A stretch of DNA of 64,000 nt from Boletus sp. NGJ (taxonomy: Eukaryota > Basidiomycota > Agaricomycetes > Boletales > Boletaceae), in the NCBI GenBank assembly GCA_019096195.1, contig JAGTXK010000052.1:1-64000 (forward strand). The letters are read 5' to 3'. The position numbers and the translations under genes were made by a program. Under the pieces are notes generated by a model. That model ran no database searches. It saw nothing but the letters and a program-made list of their open reading frames with translations, and was not told the origin of the DNA. Below, one piece after another: positions 1-11,926 of this stretch (positions within the stretch are counted from its first letter, which is position 1; each line of letters starts with the position of its first letter).

Positions 1-45
1 ATCTCTTTTGCCATTGAACACTAACACTTTCTCATTCCTATAATG

Positions 46-2345
46 TCATACCCAGTATCCTACAATATCATAGCATAGCACGGTCCATGCACTGTTACTG
101 GTAGTATATAAGTAGCCAATAGTGCACCATGTATTCTTTAGTCTTAATATTGCTCTTCTCTCTCCTGCACATTGCCTTAGTTTACAATGCTTGAGATATT
201 GGATATAGACTTTAACCTTTTGTTTATTGGTTGTCCCTTTTAGTTCTCTTTGGAAATTGAGGGCACTATGTGATGCAGTATGCCTGCATATGTGTTGCCA
301 GTTCAGCGTTAGCATATGAGTCGTTAGTATCATTGCCATAGTTATTGTCTGACCCAACAGTAGTTAAGGAGTGGTTTCAGGTTAGATATGCTCTAAACCT
401 TGACATAGCTTCCTGCCAGTTTAACCATCTCATCATCTGTATTTTGTAGTCCTTGCAGTTGCTTGCTGCATACACCTTCTTGACATAGTCAATGTGAAGG
501 TGCTCATAATTCTCTATGTTGAAGCCATTAAGGCTGCCAAAGAGCCAAATTGAGTCAATATGGTAACCAAGTGCATAGAGCTTTGGAAGGTTGAAATGCT
601 ACCAACACTGGAGAAAGACAAAAAACATCCTTGAGCCTATGGAAGGTGTTTAGCACAGTTTGTAAAGCCCAGAGAGTGTTATTGATGTGGGAAAGATATA
701 ACACTAAGTAGACAAAGTCAAGCAGCTCCCCACTGGGTCAAAACATGTCAGTGTTTGGTGTTGTACCCACTAGTGCAGTCAAAAAAACCCACTCAAGTTC
801 CTTGTGGTCACCACCAGTCCACTGTTTGATTGGCAAAATCCCAGCCTTAAAATGTTAGAGTCCTGGATGGAACAGTGTCACCTGAAACCAAGCATTGAAG
901 GTCCTTTTGCCTGCAATTGCTGTGCACCACTTCTTGAGGTGATCCTTAATGATCTCTTGGTGGAGCTGGTGCAGTATGTCTGAGGTTATGCAACAGAAGA
1001 TGTTGGAATGGGAGAGCTTGGCCCAGAAGGGGAAGAATATGGGGTGAAGGCCCTCTGCAATGAACTCAGGGGAATATTCATCTGCTGCTTGTGCTCAGAG
1101 TATGTGTATAGTTTGTGCCTGATTATGAGGTGGGTATTCACAATTTGCACCATGTTGATCAGCAGGCATGTGACACTTTGGGCAGTGGTTTTCTATACAA
1201 TATGTGACCAAGCATTGCTCTGGGTGATCTCCAATGAATGTGGCAAGGACAGGGTAGACTCGCCTCACTTGCCCATCAGCACAGACCATTTCAACACCCT
1301 TTAATCCAGTAGTGATGAGTGAGTCAACTATTCATTTCATGCAATAGTGGAAGAGGTGGTAACCAGCAACAGATGTGTTCTGGAACAAGTCAAGCTTCAA
1401 AACTGGTAGATAGCCCAGTAGTATTAAAGCATGGCAGGCAGGTTAATGATGAACATGATTGGAAATATTTCCTATAGTTAAATAGATGGGCCATGCAACC
1501 TTATCGCCCTTGAATCTAGACAACTGAGTCTTGTCAGAGATGAAAAGGATGGGTGACACTGTTGCTCCTGCTGGCAACTGCAACTAATAAATTTGTCAAG
1601 GTATATCTCTAAAAGCAGGTTTTACAGGAACTCACCTAGATCTTCCACCACCAATTTGTGGTCCACATCTCATTATATTGCTGTGTTTGTCCTTGATGAT
1701 CTATATAGACTTTCTCTGGTGCATATGCCATCTTGTCTTTAAATGCTGCATTGCCAATTAATTCCCATACATAGGCTACTGAATCTTGCCACCAGAGCTC
1801 CAACTCCTCACCTTTAACTTCATTTTCTTCAACCTCACCTTCCTGTGCATTTTCCATCTCTCCAAGATAATCTATGTTGCTGCAAGCACACACAAGATCA
1901 CACTTCCACTCAGGCCTGATTGGAAGCTGATCTAACACATTGAAGAATGTATGCAAGCTCTTATAGCTTGGTTAAGTCTGTTCCTGGGTCTGCATATTAC
2001 ATGTTTTATTATCTCTACAAGTTCCTGATTAAACATCACTCACAATCAGCAATTTTAGAAATTCATTGGTTGTGTGTTGATTTACACTCCTAGTAAGCCA
2101 CTCAGCTAACTCCCACTTATGCCTTATTCTGCTGACTCTTATGAGGCTTTCATTGCTTCAAAAGAAGTCTTTGCTGATCCCAGGACCTCTGCAGCAGAAT
2201 CTTCATCATAATTATATATGTATCGTTGGTTGACCAGATTGTCAATGCCATGTGGCCAAGATTTCTTACTGGATAGGTTGGTGGCAGGAGCAGCAATGCT
2301 ACCATTATGGTCACCTGGATAACTCTCCCACCTAGCTGCCTCCAT
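46..2345 (-). pseudogene. Plavaka-type DNA transposase relic A
   Basis: Degraded transposase of a Plavaka-like DNA transposon (KDZ-related, Agaricomycetes), read on the minus strand. N-terminal motifs lie at about 2345-2050 (WELAEWLTRSVNQHTTNEF), followed at about 1956-1636 by ELELWWQDSVAYVWELIGN, AYAPEKVY and EMWTTNWWWKI. The core block is at 1289-1095 (CADGQVRRVYPVLATFIGDH, PEQCLV, CPKCHMP), and the C-terminal LHIDYVKKVYAASNCKDYKI block at about 600-400. The order matches the family, but stops and frame changes separate nearly every block, so it is not functional. No terminal repeat was found and the left end may lie outside the window. Family assignment is from remembered motifs. Confidence 0.7.
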
Positions 2346-2689
2346 GAGATCATCAGGTGGGTCATCCTAAATGGGCAACTCATTGTGCCCAGCATTTTTG
2401 CTGACATGGCATGCTGCCACACTCCACAGGGCTTGCACTTGGCAACAAGGGGAATGGCCAACACACTGTCATACCCCGCTCATTATTGGAAATCTCTGGC
2501 CATAGCAGGTGCATTGGTGTTGCATGGAATTTTGAAACCATTAACTTGGTGATATGGGTCAACAAGAAGAATAAGACAAAAACCTGCATATATCAATCCA
2601 TAAGCTTAGTGGTGTTCAGTCAGCAATATCATGCAATGTGTCTAACAAAATCTTAGGGTCTTCATTCCACCATTGCCTATCTCCATTCC

Positions 2690-3936
2690 AGGCCCCTCCT
2701 CACATTATAACTATCCTCATTTAACCTATTTATCACCTAATTTTTTTCTTTTCTTTAAGATCTTTGCTCAGTGGGCCATTGTGTTCAGACACAACCCACA
2801 TCCCCTTCTCACCAATGTTCTCACAATTCCCCAGCAATGAAGTGGCTTGCTTGTAATCTACACAAACTGAATCCAGTTATGATCAGAAATGCCGGCCGAC
2901 CAAGAAGGTATAGATGATAATTGGTATGTTAATCTCTTTGAATAAAATTTCATGCTTGTTCTCTCATTCACATGTACCCACTGCAGATGACCAGAATAAT
3001 GAAAGACATGCTTCAAGGCTGGAAGTATGCAAAAAGGCCAAATGGTGTGAGGCACTTGTTATGAACCTTGAGGCACAAACCACAAGGCTCGAACTATTCG
3101 CAGGTTACACGAAGCCTGGCTCAACAGATGAGGTGGGGAGTCTTGGTCCGTACTATTCCCAACCCTACGATGACCAGAATGGCCAAAGCTAATGAGTTGT
3201 TGGAGGAAGAATACAAGTGGATTAGACTGGTGTTTCCAGTCGTGAAAGTGCTACTTTATATACATGAGAGAGATGCGCATAGACCAAGCAGTGCATGTGA
3301 TAATTTACTAAGTATAGTAAGACAGAGATTAAAGGGGCTGTGTGAGAAGAACAGAAATTAAAGAGGCGTGGATCACATGAGGTATGACGTCATATGATGT
3401 CATAGGTTCTAGACCTGTCATGTGATATGTTCCCATGGTCACATGCACAGTCACATGACTTTATGAAGTAAAAGGTTGACGAAAATGAAAAGTAAGTGTT
3501 CGTATGAAAAGTTTGAAAATTTCGTATATTATAACAGCACTTGCCTGGAAACATGAGCAAGTGAGTAGAGCAGCAGAGTCTAACCTGTTTATGATGGCAA
3601 CTTTGCAGGCACCGACCCAAGTCCATTCTGCAAGCCCTGTTACACTTGAGGCAGACAATGCTATAGATACATTGCTCTTGACAGACATATTGCTGGCACA
3701 TTGCTACTGGCAGTTTATCTTGAGATCTGTAAAAAGTATCCACTTGAACCCTTGTGATACCACGAGCCTTGGGCAAGCCAAGCAGCCTACTGCCTCTCTA
3801 ACAGTCTGCCAGGGCAGAGTGCCACCAACTGTCAATAAACCCTCTGCACCTCAAGCCCACACAGTCAACAAGGTATATTTTAAACTCCCATTGTGGTGTA
3901 GGATCAAACTGACTAACTTGATTAGTCCATGAAGCC
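2690..3936 (+). pseudogene. Relic of an unrecognised multi-copy gene, split by a solo LTR
   Basis: Coding-like + strand stretches lie on both sides of the solo LTR at 3057-3536. The upstream side reads QWAIVFRHNPHPLLTNVLT (about 2770-2825) and, after an intron-like gap, ERHASRLEVCKKAKWCEAL up to the LTR. The downstream side reads AWKHEQVSRAAESNLFMMAT, then EADNAIDTLLLTDILLAH and a PCDTTSLGQAK stretch near 3750. The reading frame is the same on both sides of the 5-bp duplication, so one coding exon was probably interrupted. It resembles uncharacterised repeated proteins of Agaricomycetes; I know no function. One in-frame stop is visible upstream. Confidence 0.4.
3057..3536 (-). repeat. Solo LTR of the Gypsy (Tf1/sushi-like) family
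   Basis: 480-bp solo LTR, TG...CA bounded (TGTTATGA ... TTATAACA), flanked by a perfect 5-bp target duplication GCACT (3052-3056 and 3537-3541). It is the same family and orientation as the LTRs of the minus-strand Gypsy at 18805-25220, and keeps the internal 11-mer TGGATTAGACT that matches the element's primer site. A solo LTR is the usual product of recombination between the two LTRs of one insertion. Confidence 0.9.
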
Positions 3937-4395
3937 TTTGTCCCCCCTTATCCAGGCACCTGTGCAACCCAAGCTTACTCAGCTGAATGAACTTAAACAA
4001 ACAAAGGCTTATATAATCTCCTTGTTGCAAGTCCACCCAAGAAGTGGGTGCATGTATATATGCTACATAGGCCTATGTAGACTTTGCTATTTTTCTTGAT
4101 GCCAAATCCATGCACATCATCCTCCACTTGACACCAGCACTGACCCATATGCAATGCATCATAGCCAGCCTGCCTGGAGGGTTTATCTCTTTCCCACCCA
4201 CCCTTCCAAATTCTATCAAATATGTCATCCAATGCATGTTATTGTTCCTTGACCAGCTTGGTCTTTTAGAGGGTGCTACATAATGATGAAGATGTGGTGT
4301 TGGGTCATCAAAGGTGGTGGTGTGTCTGTGCTGGCCTGAGCATCCCTGAAAAATCAACTGTCTTTTTCAAAGGTGTGACTGCATATCTCTTGACA
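3937..4395. other. Non-coding or unrecognised stretch
   Basis: No reading frame here resembles a family I know. Short minus-strand ORFs at 3993-4357 could be the eroded 3' continuation of the Plavaka relic to the right, but I cannot support that. Confidence 0.3.
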
Positions 4396-5999
4396 TGGAT
4401 CAATAGAAAAATCAAAGGTCTGCATAAAATTCATTCTTGTCCTCAATGTTTCCAACATTTTCACCATCTTCTGCTCCCAACCTATCCTCTTCTGCCAGTG
4501 GCTCCTCTTTGACAAATTCCTCAATCACTTGGTCCAATCCCAAATATCCAAATTCATCCATCTCATCAGGAAGCTCTTTACTTGCAAGTGCTGTGGATAA
4601 TAGTATGCCCACATTCAATTCATCTGAACTGCTCCCTTTGGTACTCTCTTCATTTTCTATTTCATCTTCATGCTCATCCAAGTCCTCAATGAGTCATCCT
4701 TGGTACCTTCCTCCTCATCTTCATCAGACTCATCATTAAGATCCATTTGATTCTGACACTTTTCACTTTCTAGTACAAGCAGCATCTTGTTGAGATCATC
4801 ATGGTCATTGAGTAAGCAACAAGTTTCCTCTCTTGTTGTCTTATGACCAACTCCACCACTACAAAGTTGCATAACCATATTTTGGTCAGCAAATCTAGCC
4901 ATAGGTTAACATGTGCACAAGGTAATTCTAATTCACAGATCACATACACATTAACATAGTACCAGTTCCAGTCTGCATTGTTGTCAGATGGCTGCCAAGC
5001 AATTGATTTAGGCAATGAAGTGTTCATGCTTCCATATACAAATGCTGGAATTAGGTGTACTGCATGGATGACTAGATCAGGATCAAGGAATCCAAAGATG
5101 CCTGGTTCATTGCCATTGAGAAAACCAATCTTGTGGAGCTGCTTTGCCACCCAGCCAATGGGCTTGATGTCTATCCACTGCATTCACTGGCCATGTTGTA
5201 CGTTGATGTGAAATACACTAATGATACAAGCATACCAGTAAGGGTGTGGGTGGACAGCTTCATTTTCTCTTGTCAATACCATTATATCAGCATTTATTTG
5301 TGGGTTCAATGAGTCTTGGCATTGCCATAGATCACAGCTGGTGTAGTTTACATGCAGGACTTTGTGCAAGTATATGCAGTTCTGTATAAAAGAGATTGAA
5401 TTGAGCTCTCACAATGAAAACATGACTTCATCCCCATTATATTCTTGTCCAGAAAGCCATGCTAGGATGTGTGTTTTCAACTGTGGGAGAAAATTCTGAT
5501 GATATTGAAAGTGAGACACAAAGTTCTAGATACCACTCAGATCTATCTTGACAGTGAGATCATCCTGGCTTCTCCATAATCAAGCAGATATATCCCAATA
5601 ATGCTTTTGGGAGGTTGATATTTGATAGTGGTCTTCAGAAGTGCAGTAAAGAAGTGGTTCTCAATCAACAAATGGAGAAATGGCTTGTTTTCATTGTCAT
5701 TAATCTCACCACCATGATCACCTTTATGTTTATGTCTGTAGACTGCTTCTTTATATTGTTCAACTGATGAAGAAGTTGTTCTTGACATTTTTACATGGTA
5801 ATACCATGGGTAAACTTGATTTTGTTTGTTCTAGCATAAAACCACTTGACATGTCGGTGTTCCAGTTCATCATATCATGTAATCAGCTTGATGAAGCAAT
5901 AGTGTAGGCCTACTAAACATGCAATTTGGGTTGAGTAATTGTCTGTTGTCCCATAGTGCCAGATTGACTTGACATAATCCCCCAGCAAGTGGAGTTTGT
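4396..5999 (-). pseudogene. Plavaka-type transposase relic B, C-terminal half
   Basis: Minus-strand relic holding only the C-terminal half of a Plavaka transposase. At 5999-5880 is KLHLLGDYVKSIWHYGTTDN (the family's KLH..HY..SI...GTTDNYNTE block). At 5369-5184 is LHVNYTSCDLWQCQDSLNP, then HPYWYACIISVFHINV. At 5183-4850 are LHKIGFLNG, FGFLDPDLVIHAVHLIPAF and SIAWQPSDNNADWNWYYVNV, ending in GGVGHKTTRE and an acidic tail. Several stops and frame shifts are present. The upstream half is missing: the relic ends exactly where an LTR fragment starts at about 6001. Confidence 0.7.
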
Positions 6000-6000
6000 A

Positions 6001-6376
6001 CTATAGGCCTTCCTAATCTAGGGCAGGCTTCTCATCGTATATAGTAATATGAGATCATGGATCAAATATTACTATAGAAGGATATCAAAGATATCAGAAA
6101 AATGAAGAAATGAAATACTGGGCTATGTATAAGAGAACATAGCCAAGGAGGCAATATCTGTGATTGAATCAGAGGTGAAATGCATATAGGTGAAATAGAG
6201 GGCTCTGTCACAGCCATAGTGATGCATTGCCTAGAAGGAGTGTTCAGGATGGGGCGATGCTTGGGTGGGTGTCATGGGGGAATCCCGAGTCATAGGAGTC
6301 GAAAAGTAGATCATCCCAGAGTTCAGGAGGGGGAGAAGGAAGGGAAAAAGGTATACCCCCTTCTGTAACCATAACA
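6001..6376 (-). repeat. Partial LTR, second LTR family
   Basis: About 376 bp that aligns by eye with the first 370 bp of the solo LTR at 35890-36827 (inverted) and with 9261-10144. The outer end at 6376 is intact (..AACCATAACA in + reading). The inner end stops near the TATA-box position of the full LTR, where Plavaka relic B begins. It is therefore a truncated copy and no target duplication can be assigned. Confidence 0.65.
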
Positions 6377-7660
6377 GTGACCACAAGGAGCTTGAGCAAG
6401 TTTTTTTAAATGTGCTTGTGGGTATGACACCACACACTGATGTTCTGAAATCCAGCAGAGCACTGCTTGACTTCATCCACTTAGTACAGTATCTTTCCCA
6501 TATCAATTACACTCTACAAGCCCTACAGACTGTGCTTAACACCTTTCATAGGTTCAAGGACATTTTTGTTTGCCTTAGGTGTTGCAAGCACTTCAACATT
6601 TCCAAGCTTCATGTGCTTGGTCACTATGTTGACTCAATTTAGCTTTTTAGCAGTCTCAATGGCTTCAACACAGAACATTCTGAACATCTCCACATCGACT
6701 ATACCAAGAAAGTGTACACAGCAAGCAACTGCAAGGACTACAAAATTCAAATGATGAAATGGTTGAGCTGATAGGAAGCCATCTCCTGGTTTAAGGCATT
6801 TTTAGCCTGGTATTACTCCTTAGTTGTTGTTGGATCAGGCCATGACCACAGCAACAATTCTGATAATTTGTGTGCTGATGTTGAATGGAGTTGGACATCA
6901 CTTGTCATTCAGGGTTACTGTATTGCACAGTGCCCTCAAATTCCCAAAGAAGACGGTAGAGTCCCTGGTTCAACTCCACAGTGTAGTAGCTTTCATAGAT
7001 ACATTTCAAGGATTCATTATAGACCTTGACCATGAATGCCAAACAACTTTCCAACCTACAATCCACAACTATATCAACTGTTTCAACAATGTTCAGATTC
7101 CCTTCAAGCCACTGGTCCATTCATCGAAGAATAAGATGGTGAGAATATGCTGTCATCTGAAATATGCAAACAGCCCTCACAAACCTCCTATACCTGCACA
7201 CTATGACACCATCCTGGTGCAAGTTGATGCAGCAGCTTACAAGATAGGTGGATTTCACAGTAAGACAAGCCTTTGTGGTGTATAAGACAATCTAGCAATT
7301 TTAACCTATAGAACTCCATGCAGCTAAAGTCCATGTCATCTTCATGCTGCCCCCTCACTTCACCATATATCTCCATCCACTTGCATGCATTCACTGGTTC
7401 AAGCCATTCCATATGTTCAATGCCAACTTGCAAATGTTCCATTTGGGCCATTCAACATTGAATCACTTACTGAATGCTGCCATTGTGCTGGTCACACATC
7501 TGATGCAACCCTGTCACCTCATTCCTCAATTTTCAAGTGGAGTCCTGGATCCCATTGGGTCCATGGAGACTCTAGCTCCACTGACTCTTTGTTCTTGAAT
7601 AAATATATTGATTCATGCACTTTTGAACAATACAGGGAGCACAGAGATGTCTAATCAATT
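6377..7660 (+). pseudogene. Plavaka-type transposase relic C, C-terminal half
   Basis: Plus-strand relic that starts directly at the LTR fragment with DHKELEQVFLNVLVG, then SSRALLDFIHLVQY and ISKLHVLGHYVDSI, the LHIDYTKK-type block near 6680, LALKFP-like sequence, and the C-terminal HPLACIHWFKPF/SLVQAIPYVQC and FLNKYIDSCTFEQYREHRDV blocks (7344-7650). The order matches the family's C-terminal half. Frame is lost several times. It points away from relic B, so the two half-genes lie back to back around the LTR fragment. Confidence 0.65.
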
Positions 7661-8419
7661 TGTAAATCTCTACTATAGTTGACTGTAATCATAGCTCACC
7701 TATATACATGATATTGGACATATGTATGATGATGATAGTGGCTGGTAGCTAAGGTAGTGAATGTGCTTGATTAATCTGTCAGTGAGATGGCCACAGAACT
7801 TGAGGATATACTCACTTGATTAGAGTGGCTGATTGCACCAGATAAGTACCAAAGTAAGACATAGCCTAAACAATTGGTAACAACAGTGGGTTCGGTGAGT
7901 GCGGTATATTTCTGATCATTGGCATTCAACAGCACCATTGAATGTCCCCTCCTTTTGATTTGTTTACTAAGTCAAATGATGTCGACATTGCTGATCCTCA
8001 CTGGACAAGAATTAACAGGGTATTATTGAATGTAAGAGACATACTCTTGTTTTGATATGCCTTTGAAATGATGCTGACCATTCTGTTTGCCTCACAAATG
8101 ATCTGCATGGGAATGCACAAAGGTGGAATTTTTGGCTAAGTATTATTATCAGTAGGCAGTAGGGATTTCTGAAATATAGACATCACATAGGCAGCCAATT
8201 TATTGGTATAGGAAATGGCCCAATTGTTAGGAATTTCAAGGGGGCTCATGATGAAAGGAAGATCTGAGAGGATTGGGGAAAGCAGGAATTAGGCAAATAT
8301 ATAGGGTGGCATGTTCCCATGGAAACTCATGTTTCAAGCATTAGTCTAAATTTGAAGACTCGTTCACAGCCACCAAGGAGAGTAGATTTTGGATAGAACA
8401 ATGTATTAGCCATAGCATC
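7661..8419. other. Stretch with no recognisable gene
   Basis: AT-rich sequence with no ORF that I recognise and no clear terminal repeat. It probably continues the eroded 3' flank of Plavaka relic C. Confidence 0.3.
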
Positions 8420-8690
8420 TCCCCATATTCATATATTAGTACTTGATCACCTCCACCCTGCTCAATCCCACCATATACATTGAGGTCAGTCACCCTCACA
8501 CTACTCAGTGTGGCTGTATACCTCAGCCCTTGGTCACCCCTAACCTGCCCAGTTTCATTGTATACATCAAGATCAGCCATTCTCACACTGCTTGGTCCTG
8601 TTGTATACATTAGTACTTGGTCACCCCCACCCTGCTCAGTTCCATTGTATGCATTGACCTCAGTCTTACTCACTCCACTGGGGGCTGTTT
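8420..8690. repeat. 87-bp tandem repeat, about three copies
   Basis: Three diverged units of about 87 bp. Each carries a TTGGTCACCCC-like core, CCTGCTCAGTTCCATTGTAT, and a CTCACACTGCT-like segment. Since 87 is a multiple of three, both strands stay open across the array (a 29-residue repeat on the minus strand with xEQGGGDQVL and SSVRxxDL in each unit). The translated repeat resembles no domain I know, so I treat it as a minisatellite. Confidence 0.75.
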
Positions 8691-8885
8691 TATATCTATT
8701 GATCCTTCATCTAGTTAGCCTTTCCAGGGCCTTCCATATCCTACATATATGCATGTTAGATTGGCATGGCTGTGTCTTACACATCTCATATATCTTGGGT
8801 CCATCATGGTATCATCCATATATGTCAGGTGTTTTGCAAGCAGGCTCACCATATGCTACAGGTAAATGTGACTGCATCATATGAA

Positions 8886-8996
8886 TGGCCAGGGCCCAAG
8901 CCAGGGCTGAGCCCCAGGCCAGGCTAGGCCATGAGTGAGGGCTGGGGCCTAACATTTGCCAAAGCCTGAGCCCTCTCAAGCCAGGCCCTGCCCATC
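8886..8996. repeat. GC-rich degenerate GGCC/CAGG low-complexity block
   Basis: About 110 bp of short, imperfect repeats of GGCCAGG, GGGCC and CCAGG in an otherwise AT-rich neighbourhood, lying between the minisatellite and a gene relic. No gene. Confidence 0.5.
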
Positions 8997-10460
8997 ACTA
9001 GTGGCATTCAAGGGTCCAGAAGAATTGAAATAAGGATTTGATGTGCTTTTTTGGCCATCCAGCCTCCTTGATGTGGTGCAAGTATAACGTGCATGCTTGT
9101 CGGATCTCATTTAACATGAGCTCATAATTCACTTTGACATTCTTGGAGGCTTTGACAGATGTGACCAGTCGTAAGGTGAGGACACTATCCATGGAGAGAA
9201 GGCCAAATGCTTCATCTGGCTGTGAGCATGCTAGTTTGGATGCCTTAAAACAGCCTTCTGTGTTATGACCTCGTAACAATGGGACATATGACCTGGTGAA
9301 CTGAAGGTGAATTGAGTTCCTTCCAGGACCTGCTGCTCTCCCTTCCTCTAAGTAGGCAAGGGTTCAATCAGCTGGCAAGTAATGTAACAGGCTTTGTGGG
9401 CATTAGGATAACCACCCAAGCCTGATATGTGAGCGACAAGATGTCCAGCTCCTAACATATCTCAGAGCAGCAACTGTCCATGACGTATACTCCACAAGGT
9501 TTCTTCTACCTGTTCTCAACCCTGTGAGAGACAGATGCCTCTTATAACCCTGGTCTGATAACAAGGAGTATGGCTTTGCCTTCAACCTCAACAGGCAGCA
9601 AAGCAAACAAAGAGGCTATTAATCACTGTGATTAATAGCAAGACAAGAAGCAATACTTCCAGCTTTGACTTCTAGGAATAGAAGTCGGTGGGGAGGCAGA
9701 GATGATATATACCAGGTTGAATTGTATAGATCAAGGTTAGAGGTCATATGAAGGGTGAACACCCATATATACAGGCCTCCCCAATCTAGGGCAGGCTTTC
9801 TATCATATATATAATAGTAGATTGCAGATCAAATATTACTATAGAAGGGGATCTGAGGCATTAGATAAATGGAGAGTTGGAATACTGGGCTGTGTATGAG
9901 AGAACACAGCCAAGAAGGCAATATCTATGATCAGATCAAAAGATGAAATGGACAAAGATGAAATGGGAGGCTGTGTCATAGCCATAGTGATGCATCACCA
10001 AGAAGTAGTGGTTTGGGTGGGGTGATGCTTGTGTGGGCATTGCAGGGGAATCCCTCATTAGAGGAATTGAAGAGAAGATCATCCCAGAGTCTGGGAGGGG
10101 GTGAAGGAAGGGGAAAAGGTATACCCCCTTCCATAACCATAACATTCTGTACCATAGTTCAATGTACTTCCCAGCCTTAATTTTCTGTAACACATATTGG
10201 GAGGGCAGCACAGCCATGATGCTGGACAGTGGCTAATCTTCATCAAGGTCTGAAAGTACATTTTTTTTCTTTTCCTGTGGCTGGTCATTCTTTGGCATGG
10301 ATGCTGTGTTTGGCTCCAGCAGTGGCCCTTTTGGCTGCTGTGATTGTTGCAGCTGCTCTGGCTCATTTTGTGCCTCTCTTGAGGGTTTGTCTTGCCTGTT
10401 TTGGTCCTGTCCTTGTGGTAGTTGTGCTCTCCTCCATGTGTCCTCCAGATGCTGCACTGC
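8997..10460 (-). pseudogene. Relic of a multi-copy Agaricomycete gene, split by a solo LTR
   Basis: Two minus-strand coding fragments flank the solo LTR at 9261-10144. The right (N-terminal) fragment, 10457-10150, has LEDTWRRAQ, a Gln/Pro-rich low-complexity run, LSDLDED and PSQYVLQKIKAGKYIELWY. The left (C-terminal) fragment, 9258-8998, has DEAFGLLSMDSVLTLRLV, SVKASKNVKVNYELMLNEI, YLHHIKEAGWPKKH and LFQFFWTLE. The halves resume at the 5-bp duplication. The protein resembles very abundant uncharacterised Agaricomycete proteins that travel with transposons, so I call it a relic, not a host gene. Stops are present in the right part. Function unknown. Confidence 0.5.
9261..10144 (-). repeat. Solo LTR, second LTR family (884 bp)
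   Basis: Bounded by TGTTATGA ... CCATAACA and flanked by a perfect 5-bp target duplication TTCTG (9256-9260 and 10145-10149). The inner-end sequence GTAACAATGxGACAT matches the reverse complement of the 3' end of the LTR at 35890-36827, and the other end matches its first several hundred bases. The internal element is absent. Confidence 0.8.
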
Positions 10461-11655
10461 TTGTGCTTCATCCTAGCCAAATGCCTCCATAAGCTCTTCT
10501 CATAGGTGGAAGGCATGTAGAGGCAGGATGCTGGGGTCCATGTCTGTAGGAGGATCTGTCTTATCATGAGGTCAAATGAAGTATGGAGTACTACATAGAC
10601 AAATGAATGTGTGAAGAAGCAAGTGTGGTTACTGAGTGCAATGAAGCTCATGATGAGCTAAGACATTGAGTGGAGCCAGTGTAAGGAGTGAAAGAGAAGA
10701 GTGTGGAAGCTACTGTACCTTGCCCGCCTGCCCGAAGACCTTACATTGTGGCTTGACTCATGCCTCACTTAGCCATAATGCCTCCAGTTTATCACAAGGT
10801 TCCATGGATATATATCCATTTATTTGCCTTTTAATGTGCATGGCATGACACACTACTTCTTTTGGAGGAGCAACAGTCATCTAGACAACCTGCCAGTGAA
10901 GCCAATGTCAGAGAAAGGGAGAAGGACAGAAAATGTCATAAAGACTTGACTTTGAGAGGATCATAGTTGTTTCACACAAATGGTTCGCCATGTGATTTCA
11001 ATGTGATGATCAAGGACATCTTGCCATGTAAGAGTAGCCACACTGATTGGAATCATAGCCCCCACTTCCTTTGGAGCTTACTGTGGCCAATGACAAGCTG
11101 CTCAGGAATCTTGGTTCTTTCAAATAAGAGGCAGGATTTGATGGACTCTTTTGTCTAGTACAAATGAGTGCCGTCAAGGTTGGTGTGTAGGATAAGATGT
11201 ACAGGTCTTTTGGATTTAGTTGCCTTTTCCAACATTGTGGCATGCGAGGGCAAGAGTGAGAATTTGACTGTCAGACACCACCAAATATGTGACAGAGGGG
11301 AGACTAGAAGTACAGCATCTGAAGAACTGTGGTGGGCAAAGGTCTGACAAAATCACATTGAGTGTTCTTTTTGTCACATGCCCAACCTTTCTTTGGTCTG
11401 AGACTTGACAGAACATTGAAGCTGTAATGACAGTTCATGAGTGTGCATTCCATGGGTCAAGGCCAGGGAGGCTAGACCATAGCACCTACTAAACTGGATA
11501 GTTTTTGTCATGAAGTGCAGATCAATATCAATATCCTACTGCCTCCTGGAAAGCTTGCATGAAGTTGTGTTGCAGGTGATACATATGTCATTCTGTCAGG
11601 ATACATTCCTAAGAAATCCACAAATAACATCATTGGCATAGATGATCACAACATT
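10461..11655. other. Stretch with no recognisable gene
   Basis: Only broken short ORFs. Minus-strand fragments at 11216-11416 and 11010-11243 look like decayed coding sequence but match nothing I can name. A small TATATATCC palindrome lies near 10805. Confidence 0.3.
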
Positions 11656-11879
11656 AGTAAATTTACATGCATCTTAATCTGGCTTATTCTGCTTGTCAAA
11701 TAACAAAATATATTCATTACCATGATAATGCATTCCAGAACATTAGAAACATTAACAACAACCAAGCTGATCAATTTTTCAACAAAATGAGGGTTAGAAT
11801 TTATCTCTATGTCAGATTTGGAAATGTTGTGCATGTCAATAAGCTGAATAAGACAGAATAAGATGCATGCAAATTTACT
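11656..11879. mobile_element. MITE-like element with about 40-bp terminal inverted repeats
   Basis: About 224 bp. The left end reads AGTAAATTTACATGCATCTT. The right end, reverse-complemented, reads AGTAAATTTGCATGCATCTT, and both continue with similar TCTG.CTTATTC.GCTT sequence. The interior is AT-rich and non-coding. No convincing target duplication was found at these exact borders, so the superfamily is open. It sits 48 bp beyond the 3' end of the minus-strand eqolisin gene. Confidence 0.7.
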
Positions 11880-11926
11880 GATGAACTTGCTGGTTTTCCC
11901 CACAAAAAGTGACCACCAGCCCATCG

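Noticed and set aside
8341-8884. Opposed ORFs of 110 and 134 codons
   Set aside because: Created by the 87-bp tandem repeat, which keeps all frames periodic.
10079-10651. 190-codon minus ORF
   Set aside because: Shadow frame across the relic gene and the solo LTR; the neighbouring frame carries the recognisable motifs.
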